In this document: piece by piece, positions 21,797-33,036 of the stretch
Position numbering within the stretch: position 1 is the first letter of the stretch
Layout of the letters: every line of letters starts with the position of its first letter
Assembly: GCA_949317995.1 (NCBI GenBank)
Contig: OX439035.1
Coordinates: 78,018,394-78,082,393, forward strand
Direction: 5' to 3'
DNA length: 64,000 nucleotides
Origin: Acholoe squamosa
Lineage: Eukaryota; Annelida; Polychaeta; Phyllodocida; Polynoidae
Translations under genes and position numbers: made by a program
The notes under the pieces: generated by a model
Told to the model about the DNA's origin: nothing
The model's input: the letters and a program-made list of their open reading frames with translations, nothing else
The model's database searches: none

Positions 21797-24023
21797 GTGC
21801 CCCAACCTGGGGGTGTGGTTTATTAATGGCTGTGTACTTTACAAGGTACTGATGCCTTTAGCTTCCTTTTCTTGATAGGCTAATTATTGATTTAGATTTC
21901 ACTTTAGTCGAATACTCATACATAAGACTATTTTCACTAACACTGTAAAAATAAAGAGAAACTCACGTTTCTACAGATTTTCAAAATCTATTAAATTTTA
22001 TAGATTATCACGACATCTCACTGTACATGTATGTGGATAGGCATTTCATAGAGTAAGTAAATCGTTTTCTGCAGGTGCCAGAAGAAACCCACTAGGAAAC
22101 TTCTATTTTGCTTTTCCGAGACTCACCGACTTGTAATATGCCAACGGAAGATAAAAAGGCATTCTTTTTACTATCTTTTTCTAACCCAGAAAAAGATATA
22201 CTAGATGGATAACAAGGTAGGCTCATTAAGATAACACCATCAATAAGGTTAAGAAACCTAGTGGAGAAAGTCCCTTTTAATGTTCCTAGAAAAACACAGT
22301 AAAAGGTGTCGGAGGGAAGAATAGTACACGTTTTGCGTCCAACTAATTAACCACTTCTTATGAGCACAGTTCCAAAGAACTGACTTTCTTCTTTGCCCTA
22401 TCATTGCTAGGATATTTGTTAATGTGAATTATGGAGACACATTAGAATTCCAAAAACAATTTAATATGTTGGGTGAAAAATTGTTAATAGGAGAGTACAG
22501 AGGGAAGCAAGTGTCCATAATCTGCAATATATTGTTTACAAAATGATCTTATCTAAGGGAAACTCTTCTTTACTTTTGAGTGGCCTGTCATGTCGAGATG
22601 ATGGGATCAAGATTAATGAATGAAGTTATGATTGCTTCTACCTTGGTGGGGATTATCCTCTGAATAGAGTGGAAAACACTAGTTCAAGTGACAGCTAGGG
22701 GATCAGTCAACATTACTCTTTAATCTCAATGTTATTTGCCTCCTCGAGGCTAAATTTATGCTAGAGGAGATTATGCTACCATATTTAGTGGTGAGTCTTG
22801 ATTATGAGCTCTTGCCTGAGATATCAAAGTAGTATCACATGTATCCATGCATAAACTGTATTGCCATACAGCAATACATCATTGACACAACATCTAAATG
22901 TACATTAACATGCGTCTTGTTTTTCCCGTCCAGAATGCCAATATCAAGCAGATATTAAGTTCACAGAACAGAAATTATGATGTATTTCCCACCATATGTG
23001 TATTAATCCTGTCGATGTACACCTATTTATAATAGGCTTATCTAAATAAATGATGGAGACAGATCAGAAATCGCCATCGCCCCTCTACCCTATCTGATAT
23101 GTGTTTACAAATAGTATATACTAATTATTAGTGTTGCAGAATATAACCCTATCTTGCTCTTCAGCAGTTCAGCTGAGCTATTACTGTGGATAATTGCAAT
23201 GCCGGGCACTAGGTGACACATCAATATTATTCTGTGGCCAAGGCTAAGATCGGATTATGAGCGAACGCTCCGTATCCTATTGGATAAGACATTAAATTAT
23301 AATCCTTGGGCCCTGGAGCCGTCAAGTACTGAGAGGGGTGTCTGCTCCTCTCTACATAGCAAATAAGCGTCAGTCGTCTCAAATGTCATTAATCGAAATG
23401 AGGGGGGAAAAACTCCAACTGCTGTTCACCAGCATTATCAAGAACGCCTCGACTAGATGCAGGTACAAGGCTACAGAATCGAAAGGGGTCTCTTTAGGGC
23501 AGACAGATATAATAGAGCGGCGATAGAGAAGATATCAATGGCAGATTATTCGTGTAAAGAGAGCAGCTCAGGGGGGAATGGAAGTAAGCATGTAGAATGA
23601 CAAGGTAGTGAGCAGCTCAAGAGTAGTTCTGTCAGCACTTACTAAGGGTCAGGTCGGACGCCGCCTGCAGGAGCTGCTCAGACACTGAGGCGCGGGGAGG
23701 CTGGGTCGCTCAGTGTACGAATCACCCCACCTATAAACCTTCCCCAACAGGAACGGGCCACCTTCAAACGCCTTTATCACACAAAAGAGTCCTAACATGA
23801 CAAAACATGTAATCGCTTTTATCTATAAAATGTTATTTTCTCAAGAAACGTTCAAGAATTGGGCAATTTGATATAATGTATTTCATAAAAGTGTCGTCCT
23901 CTCAAAAAAACTGATATATTTACAGTATGCCCTGCTATATAGAATTATGTTGACTTACATTAAGCCTTCCTCCGTAGGATGAAGTCCCGGTGATGTTGAC
24001 TTTGTGTTTCTCTTTTTGAGCAA
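21794..24023. other. non-coding stretch upstream of the receptor gene
   Basis: No coding signal is recognisable. GAGCWGCTC sites begin at 23561, with three between 23561 and 23679. The remainder is AT-rich with nothing I can name. Confidence 0.4.
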
Positions 24024-24313
24024 GGCCAAAAGAAACTTGGTAAGGTAATCAGTAACAACCAGAGATCCATTTTATCTATCATACCAGCCAAAACGTTAAA
24101 AACTCGGGGAGAAATCGTGGATACTTTACTTGAACACACACAAAAAAACTCTATCAAAAACATGAAATCAATGTGAAAAAAGAAGAGATATAAACAAAGA
24201 ATTATGAGAAATGTGAAAAAAAAGAAAAATTATGAAAAAGAATCCTTTAAAAGAAATCTGAGGTTCGGCCTCTTTTGCTGAGGTAGGTCGTAAACCAAAC
24301 TTTATTTTGACCA
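24024..24313 (-). mobile_element. GGCC-ended MITE, copy 1 (reverse orientation)
   Basis: It begins GGCCAAAAGAAACTT and ends AAACTTTATTTTGACC, which are related inverted ends. Near the right end, TCTGAGGTTCGGCC and TTTTGCTGAGGTAGGTCG match, in reverse complement, the left end of the copy at 28709-29102. The interior is A-rich and non-coding. Confidence 0.65.
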
Positions 24314-26603
24314 ATAATGCTCCGGAACATGCTACAATACTGGGATTTGTTTGAGTTATGATAGTGATACACCCAGAGCCTGCAAGGTAGTACAATGTTC
24401 AATTTACACCGTACACTTGTTATCCGGCTTAGGAATACCATGTTTGATTTAGAATGTGTACTTCAGGGGTATTCATGGTTTAGATCGCTCTGCTAAGGAG
24501 AACTCTGCCTGATCTGTGGTGTGTCCTGGTAAGGAGGACTATATTCAATTTACAGTGAGGGTGGCGTGTATGGGTTAGTGTGCAGCAGGGCAGGACACAG
24601 GTAGTGTGAGCGGAGGGGAGCAGCTCACTAGAGATGACCAGATCTAATCAGTCTGTTCGTGTGACCGCTACAGATGACCGTCTCCAGATCTAGTTACCTG
24701 TGCACAGGTCCCCAGGAGAGCTGCTCAGTTGTCTCTTGAAAGTCCACACTGCCTCCCTCGGAGGACAGCAATGCATCTTTACCTGTTCTCACTGGAGGTG
24801 CACTGCCCCAAATGACTTTCAGGACCCTTTTTAGCCAGTTCCGTTCTGCTTATACCCACATGAAACTTGGAACTCCTAATATGCATCATGACTGCAGTCG
24901 ATATAATCAGTTAGAGTAGCTAGCCAAATTCAAATCTAAATAACGCAAGACAAAAGAATTAAGATACATCCCTTTGCGGTGCGCAAGTGTGTACTTGTGA
25001 GAGTAGATGTAAAATCTAATTTCAATTCAGTAATTAAGCACTAAAACATTTGCCATTTTTGACAAAGAAAAGTGATTTATTGCTGCAGTCGCTGTAGGAC
25101 CGCCTGTTGGAGCAGCATCATTCACCTCCTGTATACATGTAGCCTCCCCTGGAGCAGTGGCCATATTTTTACTGGCAGGAGCAGAGTGGAGAGCAGGAGG
25201 CCGGAGTCGGTGAGTGAGTCACTGAGTTGCTGAGTGGCGGACAGGGTGGGCGGCGACGGTAGGAGGCCCCTTAGCTACTGTTCATAGGTAGCGACGACGC
25301 AGCTAGGCGACGCCGTTGTCCAGGAACACACGTGGAGCGGGTGGTGGGCCGACTACAGGGTAAGTCATAGGCAGGAGCAGGAGGAGCAGGAACCTGGAGG
25401 AGGGAAGGAGGAGGAACAGGAGGGGTAGGGCAGACAGCGGCGGCAGTGGAGACGACGGAGGCGGGTCTGAGCACTGCTATCTGGTGCCTGGAGTAGTGAG
25501 TGAGTTCTCTGCACGACCTGTAGGAGTGAGCTGCTCCCGAGCTGCTCTCACCTGACGACATGAGCTGCTCCCTTACCCTGCTGTACCTGGCCACAATCAC
25601 TGCTGTCGTCTCCAGGTGACAGAAATTATAGCTGAGGCTCAGATCTTCCACTCAACATTCCAGCACTCCAGGGGGATTATCCTAAGTGCTTTGCAAGTTT
25701 CAACTATCTCTCTGCTTCACCGCATGTATTGGAGATTCACTGTTTGGAGTAGTTACTGCTACACTTAAGGAGGATATGTCCACATCATTTAGAACTGTAT
25801 CATAACTTTGTTGCATGTTATCTTTCCTAAACCAAAGTTTCGGGTTATCTTTCAATTGAGGATATTTAAGTTAGAAATGACGTTAAAGCACGTGAACTCA
25901 GTACCTATTTATGATAATGACCCCATTTGATGCCTATGAAATTACATTTTGTGTACCGCCTATACGACAAGGAGCGCAATAACAAAATACAGGCCAGTGG
26001 ATGTTAAGTTGCTCCAGTCCCAGGAGAAATGGATATGTGTGGCGGCCCTGCCTGGAGGAGAGGTTTTTAGCTGTATTATAATAACAGCGGGAGTAATTTG
26101 GCCTAGCAGGAGGACAGCGTGTGCCTGTGCAGTAGGTTGGCGGGCAACAAGGAGGGGAAGCGCCACTAGCAACGCCGGGAAATACCTCTGGCCGATGGGC
26201 AGTGCTCCGGGCGTGACTGCTGTGCATGGCCAGGAATGAAGAGGACATTGCCTTTTTAAGCTGATTACCTTGTTTTAATTGCTCACAGACGCATCCAGAA
26301 CCTGTGACACTAGCTGCTTGCAGAGTTAAGTGAGCTGCTCATCAAATTTCAGATCATACATGGCCCCAAAGAAGATTTTTTGTACACGAATCAGCTTCCG
26401 CCCAAGTAGTGCTCCATGACACTTACTTAAGAAGTCTTACTCTTAACCCTACATGACCCATACACACACACCCTCATCAATATGACTGTGTTGAGCAATG
26501 GAAGTGCTCACTTGAGCTACTCATAATGCAGAGCTTTACTATGCAAGCCTTGCTGGAGACCATCAGGTGGAACAGGGGGAGAAGGACTTAGAGCGGTGGG
26601 AGG
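24314..26603 (+). promoter_or_regulatory. GC/CpG-rich 5' region of the receptor gene
   Basis: About 25085-25660 and 25930-26250 are clearly richer in G+C and CpG than the AT-rich surroundings. The region holds six or seven of the GAGCWGCTC sites. It lies directly upstream of the first coding exon, so it is the likely promoter and 5' UTR, perhaps with a non-coding exon. I cannot place a transcription start: there is no convincing TATA box at a fixed distance, and several short upstream ATGs occur. The antisense frame at 25271-25651 and the overlapping frames at 25934-26248 look like compositional artefacts of GC-rich DNA. Confidence 0.45.
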
Positions 26604-27125
26604 ATGACTCCAGGGTGGGGCTGCAGGCTCCTCCTGCCCCTGGCCTGCCTGCTCTTACTCCATCTCCACACTGAAGCGGCAGGAGGCTTCAGTGTCTTGC
26701 CACCCGTTAAGGCGGCTGACATGCAGGAGGTGAAAATGGATGGGGAGATCATCTTGGGTGGGTTGTTCCCCATGCACGAGAAGGGGCAGGGTGGTCATCT
26801 GTGTGGAGCCATCAAAGAGGACAAGGGCATCCAGCGCATGGAGGCCATGCTCTTCGCCATAGACCGCATCAACCAGGATGACACCCTGCTTAAGGGCATC
26901 AGACTTGGTGTGCACATCCTCGACACTTGTCTCAGGGACACCTACGCTCTGGAGCAGTCCCTGGCATTTATCAAAGCCCACATGAACACTCTGGACACCA
27001 AGGAGTTTCGCTGCCCCGATCACAGTTTGCCTGTCTCCTCGCCGTCCAAGCCCGTGGCTGGTGTTATCGGTGCCGCGGCAAGCCCTGTGTCCATCATGGT
27101 TGCCAATATCCTACGGCTCTTCAAG
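26604..27125 (+). CDS. metabotropic glutamate receptor (group III-like), first coding exon
   Basis: The exon encodes residues 1-174 of a class C G-protein-coupled receptor. Residues 1-26 are a signal peptide (GCRLLLPLACLLLLHLHTEA). From about residue 46 comes the start of the extracellular Venus-flytrap ligand-binding domain: EIILGGLFPMH, CGAIK with Cys67, GIQRMEAM with Arg78, LDTCLRDTYALEQSL with Cys109, and VSIMVANILRLFK at the end. That last block and the exon end after RLFK match vertebrate GRM4/6/7/8 (group III). These receptors bind glutamate at the cell surface and usually signal through Gi/o. The frame ends in phase 0 at AAG followed by GTAAGTG, a strong donor. The next expected residues (IPQISYAS) are not encoded downstream within the window. 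At residues 160-161 the usual Ser-Ser reads Ser-Pro. The start codon is the only Met ahead of the signal peptide. The family call is secure; subgroup and ligand are inference. Confidence 0.93.
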
Positions 27126-27131
27126 GTAAGT
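27126..27131 (+). other. splice donor of coding exon 1
   Basis: GTAAGT follows AAG and matches the consensus. The open frame runs on past it to a stop at 27189-27191, but the protein similarity ends exactly at the donor. Confidence 0.9.
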
Positions 27132-28708
27132 GTTCTTATCTATCTCTCATCTGGGGTGCACTCTCAGCGAGGGTGTTGTATACATTCATGAACGGCTTAT
27201 CAATGTCCATGAGTGTGGGACACACTATATGTTCATGTATTCACTTTAGGAATATACGATAGGACGCCACATGAAAGGCAGTATCCAAACAAGACAAAAG
27301 AGGAGGTGGAAGGAGGGAAAAACTGAACCATATTTTAGATGCAATCTCGATCCATAAAAATGATGAAGGTCATTTTACTACAGCATTACTTTAGTACAGC
27401 ATTACAGGGCAGGTACTAGCACTATGGCAACAAAGCCTCACTTAATGAGGCTCATACAAAAAAAAAAGAATGTTTTTAATGGGGGATCATACAAAAGGCG
27501 ATGTGAGGTAGACAGACATGTAATGCACACATCATACATGCTATATAGACATCCCACGTGTAATGCTATAAACTACCCTCCTCCTATATGCTGAGTCATT
27601 TACGTCATAAAACAGACCACTGGACAGGGTAAGGCAGCCATAATCTGACCACCCCAATGACCTTGGTAGCTGACCCCCTTGGCCTGCCTTGTCGAGCGGC
27701 ATGTCCTGCTGTCACTATGGGTGACCTACTCACCAGATGGCACTAGGAGAAGGACACTGCCCCCGCCCCTGTCAGTCTGGACAGGAGTAGGTGAGTAGGG
27801 ATGAGCAGATGCTATATTGGTAAAACAAGGATGGACTCCTGTTTTCACCCCCACCTCACCCTCCACCTCCTTCTACTCACCGTGGATCTATCCCACCCAC
27901 GAGCCAATGTCCCCATAAGCCTCCCCTATGGCTCTCCAGACGGCGCTCACATCACCACTGAGCTGCTTTGTGAGCTGCTCGGCCGCCCGCCACCGGTTGA
28001 TCTGATTCTACAGCGCCGCCTGCCTAATAGGCCGCTGACTGACACTCACCCCTTCTCCTCCTTCTCAGTTATTTATACCCTAAACTTCATATTCCTTGTT
28101 TTACTCTACTTTCTATAACCTTAACAACTCTCTATTCCTCCAATCTAATCTTTATCACTGATTACGCCTATCAGGCTTCTCCTGTTTGAGGGGGTTGTTG
28201 CTAGTTGTTTTTTTTTCTATTTATCCATCTATTCCGTATACGTACTTTTAACTTCAATCTTATACCTGTAAGTCTCTAATAACTCTGTGTGCATAATGAA
28301 TTATTTTCTATTTGTTTGAAAACTTCAGAGTGCCATTAACACATATTTTTTTCCACATTCCAATGTGCACATTTCCTGATATATTTTCTATAAATACCCC
28401 TGCTCCTTATTCAGTGAGATAAATACCATCGATGAATATATCAATTTTCATGTCAATATCCATTACCTGACGCAAAGCGCGCAAGTCACTCCCATGTTAA
28501 CCCACTCTCAGGTATTTATCATCAGCTCAGGCAAATAGCATTACCTAGGGAACCCACCTTTTTGCCTGTATACCCGAAACCGTACCATCGAAAGGGTGGA
28601 CAGATAGGACTAGAAGTCTCAAGTAATTAGAATACCTTCTTTTTTCTACTTTCGCGTTCAATGAAATTACTACTCCCGAGGTACGGTGCATCTCGGAGCA
28701 GTTAAGTA

Positions 28709-29102
28709 AGGCCAAAAAAAAAGTTTTATTTCCGGTCACCCGACCTACCTCAGCAAAAGGGTGCCGACCTCAGACTTTTTGAAGAAAACTTTCATATCAT
28801 TTTCATATTTTTTTCATATTTTTCATAAGTTTTCCATACTATTTTCATAATTTTCATATTAATTTCATGTTTCTAATTTTTTGAGGCTTTGCTTGGGTTC
28901 AAACATGGAATCCAGCATTTCTACCCGAGATCCTAGGGTTTGGCTGGTGTTAGGGATGAAATCAATCATCCCTTGGGTAATAATCAATAATAACAATTCA
29001 ATAAATATGTCAAAATCTGTTCAGTCAAAAACAAAATCCGACCTACCTACCTCAACTTTTTGGAGCATGTTACCGGAAACTTACAATATTTTTTTTTGGC
29101 CT
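28709..29102 (+). mobile_element. GGCC-ended MITE, copy 2
   Basis: It starts AAGGCCAAAAAAAAAG and ends TTTTTTTTTGGCCT (28709 and 29102 as approximate edges), an inverted pair. The interior has GACCTACCTCA near both ends and a run of repeated TTTTCATA blocks. Related copies lie at 24024-24313 and 56390-56750. Confidence 0.75.
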
Positions 29103-30365
29103 AATGTATACCGGCCAAGGGAAAGTTCCGGTATGCAATTCTTCCTCAAAGAATAATCCTATAGCAGGTCTATAGAATAGTCCAAACCTGATCCGTCGCG
29201 ACAACACACAAATCGCTGCATAGGTAATAGGGAAATGATAACTCATACAAAAAGTAGCATTCAACGTTTACGAATAACAAAGATACATATATACTCACAT
29301 CCCGGTCAGTGTCCAAAAGCTAGTCCAGCTAGCTGTATTAAGATAAGAAAAGGTAGGAAAAAAACACCTGCAGCTTTCAATACCACATTGGCGACAGCAA
29401 ACAATAGCAATCATATACAACAACTGGTCATGCAGAGCTTATGGCAAGAGGAGGCCTGTATAACCAGTGTCAGTAACGTCCCGGGCACAGATGCATCCTG
29501 CCCGTGTCGTAGTGAATTATAAATGGCCTTTGTCAGGACAGATTCCCAACTACAGACTCACGAGTTAGGCCTATATAGGGGCAGCCTGTTGCCTTCAGGC
29601 TCATCTTCCCTGGTCGGCAAGATACTTGAGAGAATTGCTGGTAACTGCCCTTACTATGAATGCACTGGAGCAGCATGCCGATCCTACAGGGTTGATGCAC
29701 TCCACAGGGTCTGTATAATGCACCAATACAGTGCTGGCGAGTCTGCTCACAGCACTGTATTGGTGCATCAGGGCAACCAGCGCACTATATTGGGCCTTTA
29801 AAGGTTTAAAGCCTACAGACAGCGGGCATTTCCTACTCATGTATCCTGAATGGGCGCCATGCGAACGGACATAGAGGAGAAGGTCGTCTCCCTGCACCAG
29901 CTGCCTGTATGTAAATGATGAAGGAAGGACATGCTAGGTCTGGCTTATATGTATGTAATAACTTAAAACAGATTGGCATATGTACGGCAGGAACTGCCTT
30001 TTAGTAGCAGATAGGTCGGTGACACTGTTTACGTCATTTTGTGCTGTAATATTCTCGTGGAGATAATTATTATGTTAGCGTTAGTGAATAGAAAATACAC
30101 CGCCTCTTTGGCCCTGTGCCAGCTGTGTGTTGTTGTCATGTACTCTGAAATTTCATAAAGGCTACGTTGATAAATTGTGACAAAACTTGGGAAATCGTAA
30201 CATATGGGGAAAGTCCCTTTTTTCAAATTCATGTCTTCAGCTACATTTTAGTACTTTGCATGATAAAATACCCAAAATAACTACAGAAATATAAGATCTC
30301 AAACATGCAATGTCAGCAACATGGAGAAATTTAAGATAGCCCTTAACTCAATTGTGTATTGAAAT
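29103..30365. other. non-coding intron sequence
   Basis: Apart from the perfect hairpin at 29719-29767, I see nothing recognisable. The short open frames at 29235-29522 and 29523-29801 have no domain. Confidence 0.4.
29719..29767. repeat. perfect 18-bp hairpin
   Basis: The arms TGCACCAATACAGTGCTG (29719-29736) and CAGCACTGTATTGGTGCA (29750-29767) pair without mismatch around a 13-nt loop. It could form a short RNA hairpin on either strand, or be the remnant of a tiny inverted-repeat element. The stem is shorter than typical animal pre-miRNAs. Confidence 0.8.
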
Positions 30366-30492
30366 AGTGTAGGGGTTCGTTCCCCCGTCGGGTGCGCAGA
30401 GCCTTCAGAGGGACTGTTCACTTGATTGTGTCACTCCCCCTATGTATACCATACCGATCCAGGGTAGTTGGAAGGTAGAGAATGTCAGGCCA

Positions 30493-30564
30493 GGGGAAGT
30501 AGCTCAGGGGTAGAGCTTCCGCTTCGAAGTTGGAGGGTCCCGGGTTCGAGTCCCGGTTTCTCCA
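30493..30564 (+). tRNA. tRNA-like gene, copy 1
   Basis: The 72-nt sequence folds as a cloverleaf. The acceptor stem GGGGAAG pairs with TTTCTCC with two G-T wobbles. The D stem GCTC/GAGC and the T stem CCGGG/CCCGG are perfect. The T loop is TTCGAGT. A-box (TAGCTCAGGGG) and B-box (GGGTTCGAGTCC) are good, and a TTTT terminator starts at 30570. The anticodon stem has one mismatch. The loop TTCGAAG gives anticodon CGA, which would mean serine, yet the variable arm is only five bases while serine tRNAs have a long one. It may be a pseudo-tRNA or a repeat-borne tRNA with altered identity. Confidence 0.65.
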
Positions 30565-30960
30565 TGACATTTTCCGCTGACCACTACACTGGTGGAGAAA
30601 CCGAGTGGTCCTGCCTCGCAAGGGGGACCTTTAGAGAGCTCGGTACATGGGCCGGTATGGTATAGACAAGCGCTTCAACTTGCTAGTGCTGGGGAGACTT
30701 GGAAACAGGTGGCACCCACAGTTACTCCTGGGAACAGGAGGTAGGTTAGGCTGTGTGTGACTCAGTACTGGTACCGTTCAGACTGGACTGGAGGACCGGT
30801 TCTGGCGGGATACGGTTGAAGCTGGTTGGGAGGAGTGTAGGGGTTCGTTCCCCCGTCGGGTGCGCAGAGCCTTCAGAGGGACTGTTCACTTGATTGTGTC
30901 ACTCCCCCTATGTATACCATACCGATCCAGGGTAGTTGGAAGGTAGAGAATGTCAGGCCA

Positions 30961-31032
30961 GGGGAAGTAGCTCAGGGGTAGAGCTTCCGCTTCGAAGTTG
31001 GAGGGTCCCGGGTTCGAGTCCCGGTTTCTCCA
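30961..31032 (+). tRNA. tRNA-like gene, copy 2
   Basis: Identical to the copy 468 bp upstream, including Pol III boxes, apparent CGA anticodon and downstream TTTT. Confidence 0.65.
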
Positions 31033-31428
31033 TGACATTTTCCGCTGACCACTACACTGGTGGAGAAACCGAGTGGTCCTGCCTCGCAAGGGGGACCTTT
31101 AGAGAGCTCGGTACATGGGCCGGTATGGTATAGACAAGCGCTTCAACTTGCTAGTGCTGGGGAGACTTGGAAACAGGTGGCACCCACAGTTACTCCTGGG
31201 AACAGGAGGTAGGTTAGGCTGTGTGTGACTCAGTACTGGTACCGTTCAGACTGGACTGGAGGACCGGTTCTGGCGGGATACGGTTGAAGCTGGTTGGGAG
31301 GAGTGTAGGGGTTCGTTCCCCCGTCGGGTGCGCAGAGCCTTCAGAGGGACTGTTCACTTGATTGTGTCACTCCCCCTATGTATACCATACCGATCCAGGG
31401 TAGTTGGAAGGTAGAGAATGTCAGGCCA

Positions 31429-31500
31429 GGGGAAGTAGCTCAGGGGTAGAGCTTCCGCTTCGAAGTTGGAGGGTCCTGGGTTCGAGTCCCGGTTTCTCCA
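31429..31500 (+). tRNA. tRNA-like gene, copy 3
   Basis: As the other two copies, with one C-to-T change that turns a T-stem C-G pair into a T-G wobble. The surrounding unit breaks off 24 bp after the gene. Confidence 0.6.
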
Positions 31501-31529
31501 TGACATTTTCCACTGACCACTACAATATT

Positions 31530-31880
31530 ATGACATAATGCATAAAAAATGCCATTATTGGGAAAAATAACAATATTTAAACATAATCATCCATAGTTTT
31601 GGATCTAGAAGGGATAATTCGATTCTGTTTTCAGTTATGAAAACCTTATGGACAGGTTAATAACTTTTTATTCAAAAAGAACAAAATAATGGTTTCCATG
31701 GCAACCAAATGTCAACAAATGTGCTAAATTTGGGGAAAAACATTCTTTTGGAATTCTAAATAAGAATGACAATAGAGTTTTGGCTATAGCATAATCAGGT
31801 TCTTTAGAAAAAGTTGCCCTAGACTTGTTTTCGGTTATTATTTTTTACTCTTTTGGTCATATATCCTTAAATATTGTATT
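31530..31880. repeat. X-box-carrying repeat family, copy 2
   Basis: It shares the block GATCTAGAAGGGAT, a CTGTTTTCAGTT block, and the palindrome GGTTTCCATGGCAACC (31691-31706) with 21114-21736. The ends are not clear. It directly follows the 468-bp array, which may have been cut by its insertion. Confidence 0.5.
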
Positions 31881-33036
31881 TAGAGTATTTGTGGGTATTT
31901 CCCTTAATGTTATCATGTTCCCTGTTTTGTCACAACTGTTCAATGCTGAGTAGTGTAATAATGGTTATGATTACTTTTAGAGTATTTTTTCTGGTTGTAA
32001 ACCTTGCAATGCTCCCATATCATCACTGTGCATTAGTCAGTGCAAGATTCACCTGTCGGACAAGTGCTACTTGGTTAGCTATTTTTGTTTATCATTGCCA
32101 GAATACTTCAACATTCTCACTATTCGTCATCCCTACACGTCTAAAACTAGTACCTTTTTATCCATGGCTGTTAGCTCTGTCACTGGGCTGCAGCCAAACA
32201 CCCAGAAAACAAAACTAAATGGTATCGATGAAATACACATGAAAACCCAATCCAGTAAATGACATTCTGGCTCCGCCTAGACTTTACTAAGAAGTAACCA
32301 GCCCGGACCGGGGCATGCTAATACATCGAACACGAACGTAATTCCATTAAGGCTCATTGATTTCTGCAATTGATCTGGAGGTATTCCTGTTTACAACCTC
32401 TGCCACCACCTCCTCTCTGTCCCATTACCATTCTGTGTCAGCTCGGTAGAACAAACAGGAACACATGGGCTATCACTCTCCTGTCCATGTTTACTGTCAG
32501 GTGTGGTACGGTAACCTAGTGGGCAGTGTGTGGATTTGGTGTCCTCACAGCTACCTGTTGTAGCTGTGGATAGACTGCAGAATGTTGGGAAAAAGCAGAC
32601 CCCAAGGTCTGGTACAGAGATATGTCAGCAAGAGAGTATTGTTGTGAAATGAAGCTCACATCTGTTTCTTTTATTTATGTATTGATTCATTGATTCATTC
32701 ATTTTTTGTTGTTTTCATGTGGTCCATGAGATGTGTACAAAATATGTATCTCAGGCTTCCTCCAGATGAATGCATGAAGGATTACAGCCGCACACGTTTA
32801 AGATACCTAATGCTAGAAAGCTTAACCGAGGCTTTGATCCGTCGTAATGCTGTACTTCTGGGCTTTGAGTGGACTCAACGTGTCATCAGTAGACGTAAAT
32901 AATGCACTGCCAAACCTAGAATGTTCCTTATACCCTGGGGCGTTCCTTATACTATGAACTGCTCATCAATAATGAACTCTTCCTCATACCCTGAGGTTTA
33001 GTCCAGTAAGTAGAGCATAAAATAAGGCATAGTTCC
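31881..33036. other. non-coding intron sequence
   Basis: Open frames at 31874-32218 and 32690-32902 show no domain. Near 32926-33000 are short repeated phrases (ATACCCTGRGG) that recur at about 37084-37110, just past the large inverted-repeat element. Confidence 0.4.

Larger units (their letters stand above)
23561..27980. promoter_or_regulatory. cluster of GAGCWGCTC motifs around the receptor first exon
   Basis: The 9-mer GAGCAGCTC or its complement GAGCTGCTC starts at 23561, 23610, 23671, 24618, 24718, 25528, 25539, 25562, 26332 and 27972. Many sites extend to TGAGCWGCTCA. A given 9-mer pair is expected about 0.5 times in 64 kb of random sequence counting both strands, and I count ten in 4.4 kb. 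Nine lie upstream of the start codon and one lies in the intron. Seven further sites fall elsewhere in the window, four of them at 46849-47954. The near-palindromic form suggests a dimeric DNA-binding protein. I do not recognise the motif as a known factor's consensus. Confidence 0.55.
30366..31524 (+). repeat. 468-bp tandem repeat carrying tRNA-like genes (2.5 copies)
   Basis: Copy 1 (30366-30833) and copy 2 (30834-31301) appear identical. Copy 3 (31302-31524) is partial, stops after the tRNA-like sequence and has two visible base changes. Each copy has one tRNA-like gene at the same offset. The near identity indicates recent tandem duplication, or an assembly artefact. Confidence 0.93.

Noticed and set aside
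25271..25651. Minus-strand open frame of 126 codons
   Set aside because: It lies in GC-rich DNA where long frames occur by chance, is Ser/Pro/Ala-rich, and shows no domain.
26655..27023. Minus-strand frame of 122 codons opposite the receptor exon
   Set aside because: It is the shadow of the real receptor frame on the plus strand.
27126..27191. Continuation of the receptor frame past the donor (17 more codons and a stop added)
   Set aside because: Protein similarity ends exactly at GTAAGT, so the extension is intron sequence.
29719..29767. microRNA precursor
   Set aside because: The stem is only 18 bp with perfect pairing and a 13-nt loop, shorter than normal animal precursors. I kept it only as a hairpin.
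30418..30621. Minus-strand frame containing RDSNPGPSNFEAEALPLSY
   Set aside because: This is the well-known spurious protein obtained by translating the antisense of tRNA-like sequence.
32690..32902. Short exon-like frame of 70 codons
   Set aside because: No domain match and no convincing acceptor and donor pair around it.
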